DNA from: Pseudisothecium myosuroides
Lineage: Eukaryota; Streptophyta; Bryopsida; Hypnales; Lembophyllaceae
NCBI GenBank assembly: GCA_951799445.1
Contig: OX637294.1
Span: 25,135,452-25,199,451 of the forward strand
Direction of reading: 5' to 3'
DNA length: 64,000 bases
The position numbers and the translations under genes were made by a program. Under the pieces are notes generated by a model. That model saw nothing but the letters and a program-made list of their open reading frames with translations, was not told the origin of the DNA and ran no database searches. Shown here in pieces: positions 48,565 to 61,320 of this stretch (positions within the stretch are counted from its first letter, which is position 1; every line of letters begins with the position of its first letter).

Positions 48565-49938
48565 TCATTGCACTTCAGTGATCTCTCCCTTGGGAGGCGT
48601 AGCACCCCTCGACAACGACGTCCCGAGCTTCTTCTCCAACTCCAGAATATCAAGCTTCACAGGCGGATGCAGCTTCATCTTCGCAGGGTCCACTGGTGGG
48701 AAAATTTCAAACTCGGAATCACTATCAGAATCCGACAACTCCTCCACACCAGAAGAAGAATCCTCATCAGAAAAAGAGCCTCTTTTCACTTTCCCAGCTG
48801 CCTTACCCTGCTTGAAAAGAGGAGAAGAGACAATCTTCGAAGATGGGGTCCCAGTCACAACAGCCTTATTCTCACGCTCAGGCGAATGTGTGAAACCCTC
48901 CAGCTTCTCCTTCACAGCTTCCAATTGCTCAGCAATTGTCGGCTTCAACAACTCCTTCTCCTGTTGCGTCAGCTCATGGTGAAGCTCTTTATCTTCAATC
49001 AAGTCTCCTAGAGTCTCGATTTGCTTCAACCTCCCGGAATTGGACAATGTCGCCATCGCCACTGGTGTGTCGAAGTCTGACCCGGAGCTTGCGTTCACGG
49101 AGTTTCTGCGGACGAACCGCTTGCTATGATCCAGATCAGAAGCATCGTCGATATCAGTACTGGGGCTGTCAATCACTGTTGTCACTGTTTTCGAAGAAAT
49201 TTGTAAGCTGACGAGAGGCACATGGTGGACACTACTAACAGGTTTCAAGCTCTGCACTTCGCTTGGTGCACTTTGCTTCAAGGTCTGAAGTTCGCTTGGT
49301 GCGTCTTCGCCGAGACCCTCTACCGCTCGCATTGCGTTCGCTATGTGTTCTGCTTTGAGCTCTGAATCGACTTTGAAAAGCAGAGTAGGAGAAATCGCTG
49401 CAGGTACATGGGCGTTAATGACTTCGGCGGTGGCGATGGCTTCGGAAGCTCCTTCTCCATTAGAGCTGCTGCTTGGGTCTTTGTCTCCCGCTTTAGGTGT
49501 TGGCGCCCACGTTGCCTCTTGCAAGATGGAGACGTTGTCGTCGTTCAGAGATTTTCCCTTCCAATTCTCGTTCTGGAGCTTCGTCTCCACCCACGCGTAT
49601 CCCGACTCGGCGATCGTTTGCAACCAGTCCAACCAGCTTGCACTCTCGCCTTTTCTTCGTAGAGGAGTGAACAAGCTCTTGTCCTCCCAGACCTTCACAT
49701 CCGCCGCTCTGCGAAACTCCCAATTCTCCTCTTGGGCTGTCTGGTTGGTGTTGGCTTCAGGCCCGCCCATGGTGAACAGCGCCAGCATGAAGAGCGCGGT
49801 GGAAACCAGCAGTGGGGAGAAGAACTTCACGATGGGGAAGAAAGGGGGAGTGAAAAGAACGAGTACTAAGCCGGAGAGCACTGGGTGTTGCCATAGAAGC
49901 GCCATCAAGTCTGTGAACACTTGTAGCGCCATCGTCAT
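48565..49938 (-). CDS. Membrane-anchored acidic protein of unknown function
   Basis: A single-exon frame of 457 aa. The frame extends 14 codons upstream without an ATG, so the start is taken at 49938 (MTMALQVFTD...); a second ATG lies two codons later. Residues about 20-37 and 41-57 form two hydrophobic segments with a PPFFP turn between them, a likely membrane hairpin. A tryptophan-rich soluble part follows (VKVWEDKSLF, WLDWLQTIAESGYAWVE). Next comes a helical charged stretch (ELTQQEKELLKPTIAEQLE) and then a Ser/Asp/Glu-rich tract (DEDSSSGVEELSDSDSDSEF). The protein ends in a conserved-looking LDILELEKKLGTSLSR segment. This architecture is seen in uncharacterised plant proteins; I do not recognise a function. 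Antisense frames at 48452-48982 and 49343-49987 are shadows. Confidence 0.75.
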   Translation of the reverse strand: MTMALQVFTDLMALLWQHPVLSGLVLVLFTPPFFPIVKFFSPLLVSTALFMLALFTMGGPEANTNQTAQEENWEFRRAADVKVWEDKSLFTPLRRKGESASWLDWLQTIAESGYAWVETKLQNENWKGKSLNDDNVSILQEATWAPTPKAGDKDPSSSSNGEGASEAIATAEVINAHVPAAISPTLLFKVDSELKAEHIANAMRAVEGLGEDAPSELQTLKQSAPSEVQSLKPVSSVHHVPLVSLQISSKTVTTVIDSPSTDIDDASDLDHSKRFVRRNSVNASSGSDFDTPVAMATLSNSGRLKQIETLGDLIEDKELHHELTQQEKELLKPTIAEQLEAVKEKLEGFTHSPERENKAVVTGTPSSKIVSSPLFKQGKAAGKVKRGSFSDEDSSSGVEELSDSDSDSEFEIFPPVDPAKMKLHPPVKLDILELEKKLGTSLSRGATPPKGEITEVQ

Positions 49939-50033
49939 CGATCGTGGTGAGCTAGGTCGATCAATGCTCAACTGCAACAAGCGCTAAGAATTGGAGTAAG
50001 ACTCAGTCTGCACGTCACACAAGGCACTGCCAC

Positions 50034-50335
50034 AGATTACGCAATTTACGTGTACGTACTCCTTCAACAGTAATGTAACGGCGAAACCCAACCTACAGAG
50101 CTCAACTGCTAGCGTTCAAGCTCAGACACTGGCAGAAACGAAAGGTGCGCACAAACGTCGCTCGATCGGCTCTGAGAAACGTACTTAGATTACGCAGATT
50201 TCGTGAACTCCTTCAGTAGTACTCTAATGGCGAAACCCAAACTTCAGAGCTCAACTGCAAGTGTTGAAGCTGCGACACTGACAAAAACGAGAGGTGCGCA
50301 CAACATCCCTCGATCGGCACTAAGAAACGTACTTC
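50034..50335. repeat. Two tandem units of about 153 bp in the leader of the minus-strand gene
   Basis: AGATTACGCA starts at 50034 and 50187. Both units share CTCCTTCA, GGCGAAACCCAA, CAGAGCTCAACTGC, AGGTGCGCACAA, CTCGATCGGC and GAAACGTACTT in order. The block lies between the start codon (49938) and the TATA-like box, so it would fall in the 5' UTR. Confidence 0.75.
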
Positions 50336-50432
50336 AATTACGTGATCGACGCTGCTTTGAACACTACCATGGACCACACCCAAACTAGCGTAAATTTTAA
50401 TCTCTCAAGAGCAAGAGACAATGAAGCTTCCA

Positions 50433-50439
50433 CTATATA
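50433..50439 (-). promoter_or_regulatory. Candidate TATA box for the minus-strand gene
   Basis: On the minus strand the sequence reads GATATATAGTGGAAGC. It would start transcription near 50400 and give a leader of about 460 nt containing the tandem units. Confidence 0.35.
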
Positions 50440-51911
50440 TCGATCCGTAAGAGAAAGCATAAACAATAGGGACGTTCGATCCCCTGTCGCCCGCCTTGGT
50501 TTCCAACACGCTAACGAAGTCAGAATCTAGGCCCTCACAGTTGGCCGCCACAACCTGACCTCCCTGTAGTAGCAAACTCTCCAGCAACGACTGAGTCAAG
50601 TCTGTGAGGGGAAGATGCTGGTCAAGCCTTTGCTGCAAGAAGTTACAAAAAAAAAAAAAACTCCACCATGCCCGGAACGATCCTCCAGCTCACAACTGAT
50701 CGGCTCAAAGCTAAGCTAAGTAAGCTTGTTCCGAGGGATGAGCTCTAAGCTAATTCCAGTAATGTTGCTTACAAGAGATGAAGTTTGCAAGAGCTCGAGC
50801 TTTCCTCGCAGCTGTGTTGGAAATGAGGGAGAGGAAGGATTAAAATTCGAAAGATAAGGTGAGTCTGTACTGTAGACATGGGTCTGCAGACTGTAGACTG
50901 TAGACTAGAAGAGTGCAGTACGTTGTATGTTTGTAACTTTGAATTAAGTTAGGCTGGCCCACGCTATTTTCAAGAGGGATGATGTTATTTGTTGGAGAGA
51001 TGTACTGCTAACTCTGTCATTATGACGCGCATTTGTGTGAGGGCGTTTCTAGGAAGCTGCGTCAGCCGCCACAGTGCTGGGGATTGATCAGTCAGATCCG
51101 GGCTCTGGCTGTGGATCTGTGTTGGTCCTCGGAAGCTTGAAAAACGGTATGATGTGGCAATGACGCTGTTTTCTTTCCCTTTTTTTTCTTTGTTTTGGAA
51201 CACGTGGACAATTTCCATTGCAAAAGGAAATAGTACAGTACAGCGAACCAGAGGATACACACAGGCTAATCATTTTTAACATTTTCTTTCTTTCTTTTCC
51301 CCCCAAAATCAGTGACCATCGCATTCACAAACTATTTTCTTTTCCTTTTGGAGGGCTTGGGTCATAACATTTTTAACCAACGCTACAAAAGGTGCCTTTA
51401 GTTTGCTTCCACGGGAAGTGGGAGCCACCCGGTATGGCATTAGCTTCCCAACTAGCCAGTGGCTCTCTTGTAACTTTTCACTCATCCAATGAAATTAGTA
51501 GTGCAACTTCCAAGCCATCCAATCATTTTCTATAGATTATAACTAAATTTTTTTTTAGGAAGGGCTATGCTTCAAATTGGTTAACAATGTTATGGTGAAT
51601 AGATTCCCTCGCTCGTCTTCCCCAAGTCATTCCAAGGGTGCTTGTAAAAAAGAAAGGCCCCTATTTTGTGCTTGATTAATTTATAGTACAGTATCTTCTA
51701 CACCTCTCTTCAAAAAATTTGGGGTCTTTGATTGCAAGTGTGAATTCAAAATTTATCGTAGGTGGCAAATTTTAAAAATTTAGCAATTTTTCCAAGGGAT
51801 AAAATCGGGGATAAGCAAGGGGGTCAATTCATTCCGGGCTTTTTTGGTTGTTTGGCTTTGGGAAATGGACCAAAGGAAGGTGAAATGGCAAAGTAGGAGG
51901 TCCTTAATTCT
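50440..51911. other. Intergenic DNA
   Basis: No gene supported. It contains short simple repeats (GACTGTAGACTGTAGACT near 50890) and, near 51183-51240, a T-rich run followed by ACAATTTCCATTGC. That phrase recalls the retro-insertion in P450 copy B and may be another truncated retroelement end. Confidence 0.45.
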
Positions 51912-53565
51912 TTAAGTCTCAAGGCCTTTTTCCATCAAACCCCCCTAAAAATTACCATTTCTATACCAAAGAGCAAAAACAAATTTAAAATATATATTTC
52001 TTAATATTTAACCATAGGATCTTGTACAAGACTAGTATAAAAATGTGTCGAAGAAATTTCAAAAACTTTGTCTATGTAGACTGTAAGATATTTGCATTTA
52101 AAGTGAAGGAAACAAATTTTCCTTGCTCAACTACATTTTTGGCTTAGAAACCTTCTTAACTTAAAAAATTTGTTCTACGGATTTTGAATTTCTAATTTAA
52201 TATGACAAAGAATTGAATTGATAGTCTAGGATAAAAAATTCTAAAAAAATCACATAATTTTCACTCATTAAAAATTTGTTGAATAGAAGAAGGTTCAAGA
52301 TTGAAGGGAATACTAAACCATTAGTAGCTTTAAGATGGAATTAAAACACACTAATCTCAATGGTGAGATTGTTCTAATAAGAAATATTAAACTTTGAAAC
52401 TTTTTTTTTAATAAAAAATTGTGAAAATGGGTAAAGTTCCAATATGGGTATTACTTCCCGGAATCTCCGGACTTTAGAAAAATGTCCTTCCGGAAAAGAA
52501 AACAATATTGGAAAATTTCAAGAATTACATGGTGATATAGAAGGCATATTGGTACACCTCAATCATATGCTATATAGGTCAAATTTGACAATTGAATTTT
52601 CTCCTAATTTAACATATTCAGCACCTAATTGCATTATAGTAGTGAAATGACAACATATTTAAGGTTTTTATTAAAACAATTAGACATGCACCTTATTAAG
52701 TTTGTATTTAAGTATGTCATATGGTTTTAGGAGGAAGATGTTATGAAATCATAGTCCTTTTAAATTGTGTAAAAATTTGTGATTTTTGAAAGTTCTCATA
52801 AATAAGGAAATATAGTAATACATCAAATTAAGAGTTAAGATTAAACATGGATATGATTTAAATATTGTTTTAGCTAATTATCATGTTTATGAATGATTTC
52901 TCTATAAATTGGTATTCCGGATTGTTCCTTTTGCCTCAAATCTGAAGCTGAGACAGTTCCGGATTTGACAACAAAGGAATGAAAAGGAGTATTAAAAATT
53001 ATTCAATTTTTCCTGCTCAATAGTATTTTGGATGGAGTCTTACAGCTTTTTCACGAATTTGTCATCAAATTCATGTAAATAAAAAATATTTAATTTCTAG
53101 CACACATTGAATGAGTCAAAAAATGACAGTGTTTTAGTGAGACGGTCCTTTTTGGACCCCCAAGCGGAACTGCATCCAAATTGGGATCATAAATGAATCC
53201 TACAACTTATTTTTTCAAGAAGATGTCCTAATTGCCCCCAAAACAAGATTTTCCATATCTTTCACATAGCAAATCCAAATGGAATGAATCAAAGCTTCCC
53301 ATGCAGATAAAAATACAATATATATGGAACAAAAAACTTATTTAAAGTTTTTTGAGGGATTTTTTCTGTCCACTAAACTAAAATTTGGGCTTTTTGTGCC
53401 ATAACTTTTACTTTGGAGCAGAGATTGAAATAAAAATCATATTTCTGGAAAGCTAATGTGTTTTTCTAACTTCACAAAAAAATTCAAAAAATCACGAAAA
53501 ATATTGAGACTGTAGGTCCTAAATCTATTCTGTCCCTCGAAGGAACAATAGACTTTAGGGGTTAA
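51912..53565 (-). mobile_element. TTAA-flanked element, inverted, with an internal insertion
   Basis: The left end TTAAGTCTCAAGGCC matches the degraded terminus of the copy at 25353, and the right end is CTTTAGGGGTTAA. The interior matches the inverted canonical copies up to about 52430 and again from about 53188 (ATGAATCCTACAACTTATTT). Between these lies about 750 bp of foreign sequence with weak inverted ends (GGGTAAAGTTCC, GGAACTGCATCC) and several TTCCGGA motifs. Total about 1654 bp. Confidence 0.7.
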
Positions 53566-53843
53566 ACCAATTGGGTTCTAAATGCTTCTCCTCTTAAGGA
53601 ATGCATAACTTTATTAACCAACATCTAGGGGTCTTTTTCCTCCCCAAGAAAGCAAGATTTCCTAGTGATGCAACCTTCTAGCCAATTAATGATTCTTTGC
53701 AAATTAAACTAAATTCACTTCTAGGGGGGGCACACAGGGATTATCCCACTTGGCAAGGGGAATGGTTTAGGTTGGTTAACAATGATATGCGAGTGATATG
53801 TTCCTTGAAATATCTATTACTATCATTGATGAGATAGATAGGC

Positions 53844-54944
53844 TTACCTTCTAAAGGCCAATTGTCCATTGAATAGACAATTGAAAATCCGGATAGGTTC
53901 CTATGGAGTCAGTTGTGGTCAAATGTTCACCAAACTTTGACAGAAAGTGTAAATATGTACCTTGTTAGTGGGAATATAATTTTATTTCCGACCGGGTGCT
54001 TGAATCAAAAGTTGTATTGTCCTAAATTGTTTTAGTAGCTTGAGCAATTTTGGCATTTTTTCCAGAAACAGGTATTAAATTTTGAAATTTGAGCATATAT
54101 GTAACTAAAAAAATGTAGCATACAATTGTCAAAAAAAATTATTTCTTAAATCACATTCTAAGAGGAGTCAAACTTTATTAGCTATATTGGGGTGGTTTCA
54201 AAAAAGCATTTTCTTCTAACTTCAAGCCCTGTTATTTTGTAATCTGTAAAATCAAAGTTCTTAAAAAAAATTCAAATATTCCAAATTTTTATTTTTCACT
54301 TTTTAATATTTGGAATTAAAATTAAAATTTCCTCATTGCACAAGAAATCATCAAAAAATGACTAGTGTATTGTCAATTCACTTAATATCTTTACACTGGA
54401 AGGTGATTTAGAATAAGCTAGACTTTATATTTTCTTTTGAATTTTTTTATGAATCAACCTAAAATCATATACTTATGAATGGTCAAAATCCTTATTTTTG
54501 TATAGGGTAAAACTTTTATTCCAAAAGGGCTCGAAGTTTGCGGACCCTATTTTGCAAGAATGAAAAAAGTTTTTTTCCTCATTTCAAACATTATAATTTT
54601 TCAATCCACGTGGTCAAATGGACTAAAACCTTTTTTGCATTGAACAATCAAGCCATTCTTACATACTTGTATGGTTGCCTTACTTACTTGTATGGTTAGA
54701 TTTTTTTTTAAATTATTTATTTATTTTGGACAATGCATAAAAAATTGGCAATTTGATGTTGCATAACTCTTGTAGATGTTGACTTCTTTTTTATACCTTG
54801 TAGGATGCGGCGTCCCTTGACTAAGATAGTTGCCAAAATCTTTGGATTAGTGACCCAATAGGTGCGCGCATTCTTTATTTTTCCATTGAACAATCAAGTC
54901 ATTCATCAACTATTTTTTGACCTCAACGTCTTTTTAAGGGTTAA
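53844..54944 (+). mobile_element. TTAA-family element, heavily decayed copy
   Basis: Starts TTACCTTCTAAAGGCCAATT, a corrupted terminus. It shares the phrase GTGGGAATATAATTTT and further downstream order with the copy at 4925. It appears to end TTTTTAAGGGTTAA at 54944. Confidence 0.5.
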
Positions 54945-56436
54945 AATTCACTGAATTCACTGAAGTAGACACAAGTGTTCCAATAATCACTAGTGGGATG
55001 CAAAATTGGTTCAAATTTGAGCACATCACAAAAAATTGACATTGACTAATTTATCAAATTTGGGGGATATGAAAGTCTTAAAAAATTGAAATTTTATAGA
55101 GTTGTCCAATTCTTCTTAAATTATGCATATACAATCATGTCCAATAATCTTACAAACTTTTGGATCATGGAAGTTTTAGCTAAGATTAGAAGAACTTTGG
55201 AAGGCCAATATACGCTAAAAAAAGAACAAAATCTTGAATTGCAATTTGTGTTGAAATCACTCTAAAATCTACTTCATTATTATTACAAATGTACACATAT
55301 GTAATCAAAAATCATACAAAGAATTTGATGTTTAGTATACACTATCTACCATCTAGTATTGCCCCCATTTGCTAAAATTACAGCTTGTATTTTATAATAC
55401 ATATTAGAAATGAGCCTTTACAATTGCTTTAGTGCAATGTGATCCCAAACCACTTGAATTGTTTGTATCATTTTGTTCTTCACCCTATTGCAACAAATCT
55501 TTGACTATCTTCCAAAGATTTTCTATGAAATGATAAATAGTGTCCAAAAGAAATTCAAACTATTATATATGATCTTGAATTATTCATTTTGCACTTATTA
55601 TGAAGTTGAAGAGCACTTCAATGCAATTCCAATACAACTTGTTGTTTTAAAATCCATTCATTTCTTAGCATTAAGAGCATCTTGAAGTTTATGGATGTTT
55701 TTGGTGAATCTGCGTGCTTGGGAAGAAAATTCATAAGCTAACTTGACCCTATTTTACAACAAGAAATATACAAACAATTCAAGTAGTATGAAATCCAGTA
55801 TCTCTACAACAATTGCAAAGGCTCACTTTGAACATGCCAATCAAATGCAAGCTATAATTTTGGCAAAAGGTGGCAACACTAAATGGTCATTAGATGTTTT
55901 TCGGGGGCATTGGAGGGCTGTTTCAACCCTGTTCCCCTTGCTATAATGAATAGTGCCGCTATCAAATTATTTAAATAGTAATATATAAACAATTTAAAAA
56001 TTTATTAAAAAATTTAAAAATCAATTATTTTTTTTTCAAACAAATATTTAAAAATTAATTGTTGTTGCTGCAACTAAGTTCCCACAGCCCGGGAACTCCA
56101 GGGAACTTACGGCCTTGTTTAGTAGGTGAATCTCATCTAATGAGACAATGTATAAGAAAGATCCAAATTGCTCTATGATTCTAATTTTTACATGTATACA
56201 TTTGATACTATTTTCAATTACTCTTTGTTGCAATTCCAATGCAATTTGCGGTTTTGAAATTTGTCCATTTTTTAGCATGCTAGAGCTTCATGAAGTTTAT
56301 GGACTTTCTATTGAATCTAATTGCAAAGAAAATTTGTAAGATTGTTAGATCTAATTGTACATACCTAACAAGAATAAGTACTAGAAGATATAAAATTTCA
56401 ACTCCATGTAGTAAAAAGTTTTACTCCAGCCACGAG
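54945..56436. other. AT-rich intergenic DNA
   Basis: No gene or clear element ends. Short frames (55473-55685, 55743-55946) carry no domain. Confidence 0.5.
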
Positions 56437-57032
56437 TGATAGCTTTTGAAGCAAAATGAGGTAAATGTTGAATTCAATAAGTGGTATAAATAAAATTCTA
56501 AAAGTGGTATGAATTTTTTGGAAGCACTTGTGAGCACTTCTTTAAAAAAGTCACTGCATTTTCTTGCTTTTCAAAGAAAAATTTGGGTAGAAAATGTTTA
56601 CAAAATTGTTTTTTGAATCTGAACAACTTTTTCAAGAACCCTACACTTCTTGGCCGTGCTTGATGCAATAGAATTTCATCGTTCTACGGTCCATTCTGCA
56701 TAGAATAAATGCTTCAGCTATTTTAGGATTACCATAAATTTCACGAGGGGCCCTACCACTATACGTCCTACACGAACTTTGAAAAATGCTGTCTAAATTG
56801 CCCCACAAAATGTTGTTTTAGTAGAACTTGAAAAGTTGTTTGGATTCAAAAAAGAATGCTGGAAATATTGTCTACTAAAATTTTCTTTGAAAAGCAAGGA
56901 AACGTAGTGACATTTTTAAAGAAAAAGTGCTCACAAATGCTCCAAAAGAAAATTCATACCACTTTTAGAATTTTGTTTATACTACTTATTGAATTCAGCA
57001 TCTACCTCACTTTGCTTCAAAAGCTATTCATT
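56437..57032. mobile_element. Foldback element of about 596 bp
   Basis: The left arm opens GATAGCTTTTGAAGCAAA. The right arm closes TTTGCTTCAAAAGCTATTC. Matching inverted phrases run inwards, such as TTGAATTCAATAAGT with ACTTATTGAATTCA, and AAAAGTGGTATGAATTTT with AAATTCATACCACTTTT. The centre lies near 56740. Superfamily not assigned. Confidence 0.7.
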
Positions 57033-57540
57033 ATTTGCAGTTAGAATTGAGAAAACAAGCTCTTTATAAACATTGGGGTGATAGGAGGTAAAACAACCAA
57101 TGGAAAATATGTAAATTATAATTAGTAGGAGCTCAACCACTCATAGTTAAAAGAAAACATTCAAATCCTAACATGCCATCCTAAACTCTAAAGTTGCTGC
57201 ATAAAATTCTAAAACCATTATTGTATTCATTTTGTATAGAACTCATACAACAATCAAAATTTATTGCAACATCAATTTTGTCAGGAGCACGGTCCTGCAA
57301 CTACACCTAGCCCCCCGCGCGCTTTGCAAAATTCCACTCGCTAAGCCACAGACCATGTCAAGCCACATCAACCCGGGCCCACTTTGAATGGACAATTTAG
57401 TGTCTTATGCTCACAAGTTCAATTTGAGTTCACCAAATTATAACTAATGGCTACGACTTTGGGGGCTTGTATCTCCTTCATTCAATGTTTGTTTTTAACA
57501 AAATTTGTCAGCTTATATTTTCCTTAAAGTCTAATTATCT

Positions 57541-57977
57541 TTAGAAGAAAAATGAGCCCTCAAGGCGGGTTTGCTTCCCTCTGAGCCTCTTCGAGAGTTC
57601 TCCACAGTGGAACAATGGCCACTATTTATCATCAATGATGAATAGTGGCTACAATAAAAATAAAAATAATTAATTTTTTAATAATTCTAAAAATTTAATA
57701 ATTTAATAATTTTAATAATTTTTAAAAAATAGTAAGATAATAGTAAAATAATAATTCAAACTGACGAAGATAATTTTGACCACATCAGATTTGGGAATTC
57801 TAAAATTTCTTATTTTTTTGTATTTTTTTTATAAATATTTTTTAAATTGTATTTTTGAACTATCCCAAGCAAATCAAGCCCTGCAATTTGTTGGCAAAAA
57901 AATGGATTTTTTTCTTGTCCACCATTCCCTGCTATCTGAGAACTCATTGCCCCCTTGAGGGCTCATTTTTCTTCTAA
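57541..57977. mobile_element. MITE with perfect 25-bp inverted repeats
   Basis: Ends start TTAGAAGAAAAATGAGCCCT (57541-57565) and the exact inverse closes at 57977. Length is 437 bp, with an A/T-rich core. The flank is not a clear target duplication; a TWA-type site (TTA/TAA) is possible. Confidence 0.7.
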
Positions 57978-60374
57978 TGTGTAGTAAAAATTTCATGTCA
58001 ATCCAAGTTGTTTTGAATGTTTGGGAGCAATTCAAAGTTCAAAATCCCGACATTCTTGGATTACACTAAACTTCAACAGCTTGTTTTTTCTTCATACAAT
58101 GTCCATTTCCAATAATGTTTTTGGAAAAGTTGCGTATAAGAGTCTAGTTTGTGCGGCTAAAATTTCATATCAATCCAAGAAATTGTGGGTGACTAAGAAG
58201 TATTTTAGTAGAAAAAGGTTCAACCTTAGATGTGTTTTTTGCAACTTTTTTTGCAACTTTTTTTGCTACTTTTTGACATGTCAAAGCCATTTTGCAGACA
58301 CAATGAGTCAATTGAATGATATTTTCTTTCCACCAATGTATTTGTACGCTGGTTTTGAATCACTGTATAGTTTAAAGTTTTTTCATTTGAGTAGGGTTCG
58401 AAATCAAATTTCTCCTTCAAATGTGTTGCTAAGAAAACTTCAGCATCCTAAAACATTATAATCTTGCAATCTATGTGACTAGATGACTCCAAATTTGATT
58501 TACGTCCTCTACAACACGTACACTACAAGATTGTTTAATGATATCTCTATAAGTTAGTGACATTTAGATCTATAACACTTCAAAAGCAATGATGTTTTTG
58601 AACTTTGAAAGGGTTAAGTGATTGGTTATGGGAGGTCCGACCTTGCTCTACTTTTGCCGGTTTTCCATTGAGGACACCCTTACCCAAACATTGGAAGTTA
58701 GTGGTCAGAGCTGTCACAGAAATTAATGGAGTTATAACCCACAGTTACCCCCAAAGGCCCAAACCAGAAGTAATTAATGATGGGTTTGATTGTTGATAAT
58801 AAAGCCCATTATGTGATGGAGGCTCCGTTTTGTACACTTGTACTGCAGTTGGAGATTAACTGAAGCAGTACGCTAAATTCGTGGGACTAGCAGGGTGAAA
58901 ACTCAGGATTTTTTTATTTTTCACACAATTTTGTTTTTGCAAATTTTGAATTCATATTTGCAATTAGAGATCCCTAATTAGAGAAGGTAGGTCTAGACAC
59001 ACTCTAGACATGGCTCAAAATAGGGGGCAAGATTTTACTTTTATCCCCAAGAATTTGTTTTTTTACCTTGTTGGTCTTACTTTGTGGGACTGCATTAGTG
59101 TCCGGCCTAATTGAAGCTCTTTAGACTCCAGAATTGAAGCTAAATAAGATCTCTCTCGAAAAAAAGAAAATAAGGTAGCCGACCTGTTTCCACTTAAGCA
59201 ATTTTGCATATTTGAAGCAAGGGTTTGTTGAGTTGGGAAATTTTCCCGTGTACAAAAATTGAATTTAGAAGGATTGCATAATTTTTCAAAATTTTATTAC
59301 ACAAAACGTAATTACAATGAATTTTTTAGTTGAAGATTCTATTTGACCTATACTAGTCATATAAAGGCCTTCCTCTTCCGACCAAGGGTTAGTTGCAATA
59401 TTGAGAGTCTTGTAACCAATCATAATGCACCACAATTGCAATGGAAAGTGAGCCTTAATTGACCAGAAAGAGAGCAGCCTATACTGTGGAAATGGAGGGG
59501 TGATCAAGAATGGATTGGCTACCTTACATATATTCATGTCAATACTCTTATGCAAAATCATACCAAAGATCTTTCATTTCAAGTACATGGAATTTACATC
59601 AATTCTACCAAAAAATTATTGTAATTTCCACTACTGTGGAACTTTAAATAATAGCCCTAGGGCTAGCTCGGGCGCCAACAAGCTCAAGAATCTCAAAGAA
59701 CTTCTTTGATATGCATGTTTGGAATTGGGCCTAGTGCAAGCAATCAATACTCCATCACTTTATAGAGGTCATTGCCTTAGAGAAGTTCACCTTAGAGAAG
59801 TTTTATTCTACCAAAAATATTGCTATCCCTTACAAGAGGGGGGAGAGAGAGATGGGTCGACTACTGATATATATAATTAACATTGCATTTTTATGAAGTT
59901 TTAATGAAGCATGCCAAATTTCAGTTGCAAGAAATCAAGAAACCATTTTTGGTGAATTTTTTAGTTAAATTTCAATATTCAATGGAATAAATATGTAGCA
60001 AACATCTATGTGCTTATCTTTCATGTTAAAAAAAAGTGTCATAAAGTAACAAAAAACTTCACCTATTGAGAGTATAATATTTAGATATTGCATGTCAAAA
60101 CTTTATAATTAGATATTTTTATATTGTAACTAGGTTAGACATGATGGACATACAAATAAAATTAGAATATGGTGGGGTCTAGACTTCATGAATAGTGAAC
60201 AAAAGACTTTTATAGCGTTAATATTTGGAACTAAAGTAAGGATATGGACAAATGACTAGAAATGAGTCCGGCATGAGGCAATTGACTTATATATTTAGAC
60301 TTTGCATGAAGGGTGTTGATGTAGTCTCACTTTTTTGTAGCATTATTATCCAAGCCAATAACCTCCCATTTACT
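57978..60374. other. Gene-free region
   Basis: A frame at 58021-58461 (plus) and small frames elsewhere show no domain; a low-complexity TTTTTTGCAAC repeat lies near 58240. Nothing else recognised. Confidence 0.5.
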
Positions 60375-61320
60375 TTAACCCCTAAAGGTCTTTGACTATG
60401 TTTTCACCCAAAACGGTGCAAAACTGCCATTTCTAATACTAGTGCCAAATTTTAGAAAAAAAAACATTTTTGGAAAAATGTAACCATAGGATCTTGTAGT
60501 AAACTTTTTTGAGAAGATGTGGAAAAAATTTCGGAATTTTCCATCGTGTGGATTGCAAGATAATAGCGTTTGAATTGACAAAAATCCTTTTTTTGTCCCT
60601 GCGAAAAAACGGGCAACTGCCCTTCACAAGGTCACATTTGTATGAAAAAATGTCCAAAGTTGTGGTTACTCTTTGGATTCATTCTTCAAGTCAAGTTGGC
60701 TACATGCTTGAAAAATTTCAAATCATTTGGAATCGTACAACATATAGGAAAAAAATAGTAAGTAGGAAGAGGTAGAGAATGATTCAAAATACTAAATTGT
60801 TAAGAATTTATTTATGGAATTGAAAAATGCCAATTCCAACGGTTGTAATGTTGTAATAAACAATCTACACCCAATGTTTTTTTTTTTTTTTCCAAAAATA
60901 TTGAAAATTGAGTTAAATAAACGACTTCAAAGTTTATTTTAGAGTAGAGATTCCATAGCTACCCTCAAACTAAGAATCCTCATAACTTTTGACTCATTGA
61001 TCGGAATGGAATGATTCAAAGCTTCCCGCATACATATAAATCTAAAGAACCAATTTCAAATTTTTATTTTTTCAAAAAGTGATTTTTAAAGAAGTTTTTT
61101 TTGCTGCCCGGACTGCCCGCCAACCAATGAAAATGACATATCATGCAATAACTTTTTAACTATGTAATCAAAAGTTATGAAAATTGTTGGGCCTTAAAGC
61201 TACTCCTCGGGAAAATGTTGTGTGAAAATTTCAAAGAAAAAAAATAAAAATTCCGCTTGTAGTGAGCTGCCCCCAAAAGCTATGTTCTCAAAAAAGCATG
61301 TTCAGTGCTTTAGGGGTTAA
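60375..61320 (-). mobile_element. TTAA-flanked element, divergent copy
   Basis: Starts TTAACCCCTAAAGGTCTTTG and ends GTGCTTTAGGGGTTAA, about 946 bp. The interior order (ATAGGATCTTGTA, GATTGCAAGATA, CTGCCCGGACTGCCCG, CAATAACTTTT) is the inverted canonical order but with many substitutions, so this is an older copy. Confidence 0.8.

Noticed and set aside
48452..48982. 176-codon plus-strand Ser-rich frame
   Set aside because: Antisense to the acidic serine-rich tail of the minus-strand membrane protein; codon mirror effect.
49343..49987. 214-codon plus-strand frame
   Set aside because: Antisense shadow of the N-terminal half of the minus-strand gene.
55870..56120. A possible MITE with ends near GGGCATTGGAGGGC and CCCGGGAACTCC
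   Set aside because: The two ends do not pair as inverted repeats when read carefully.
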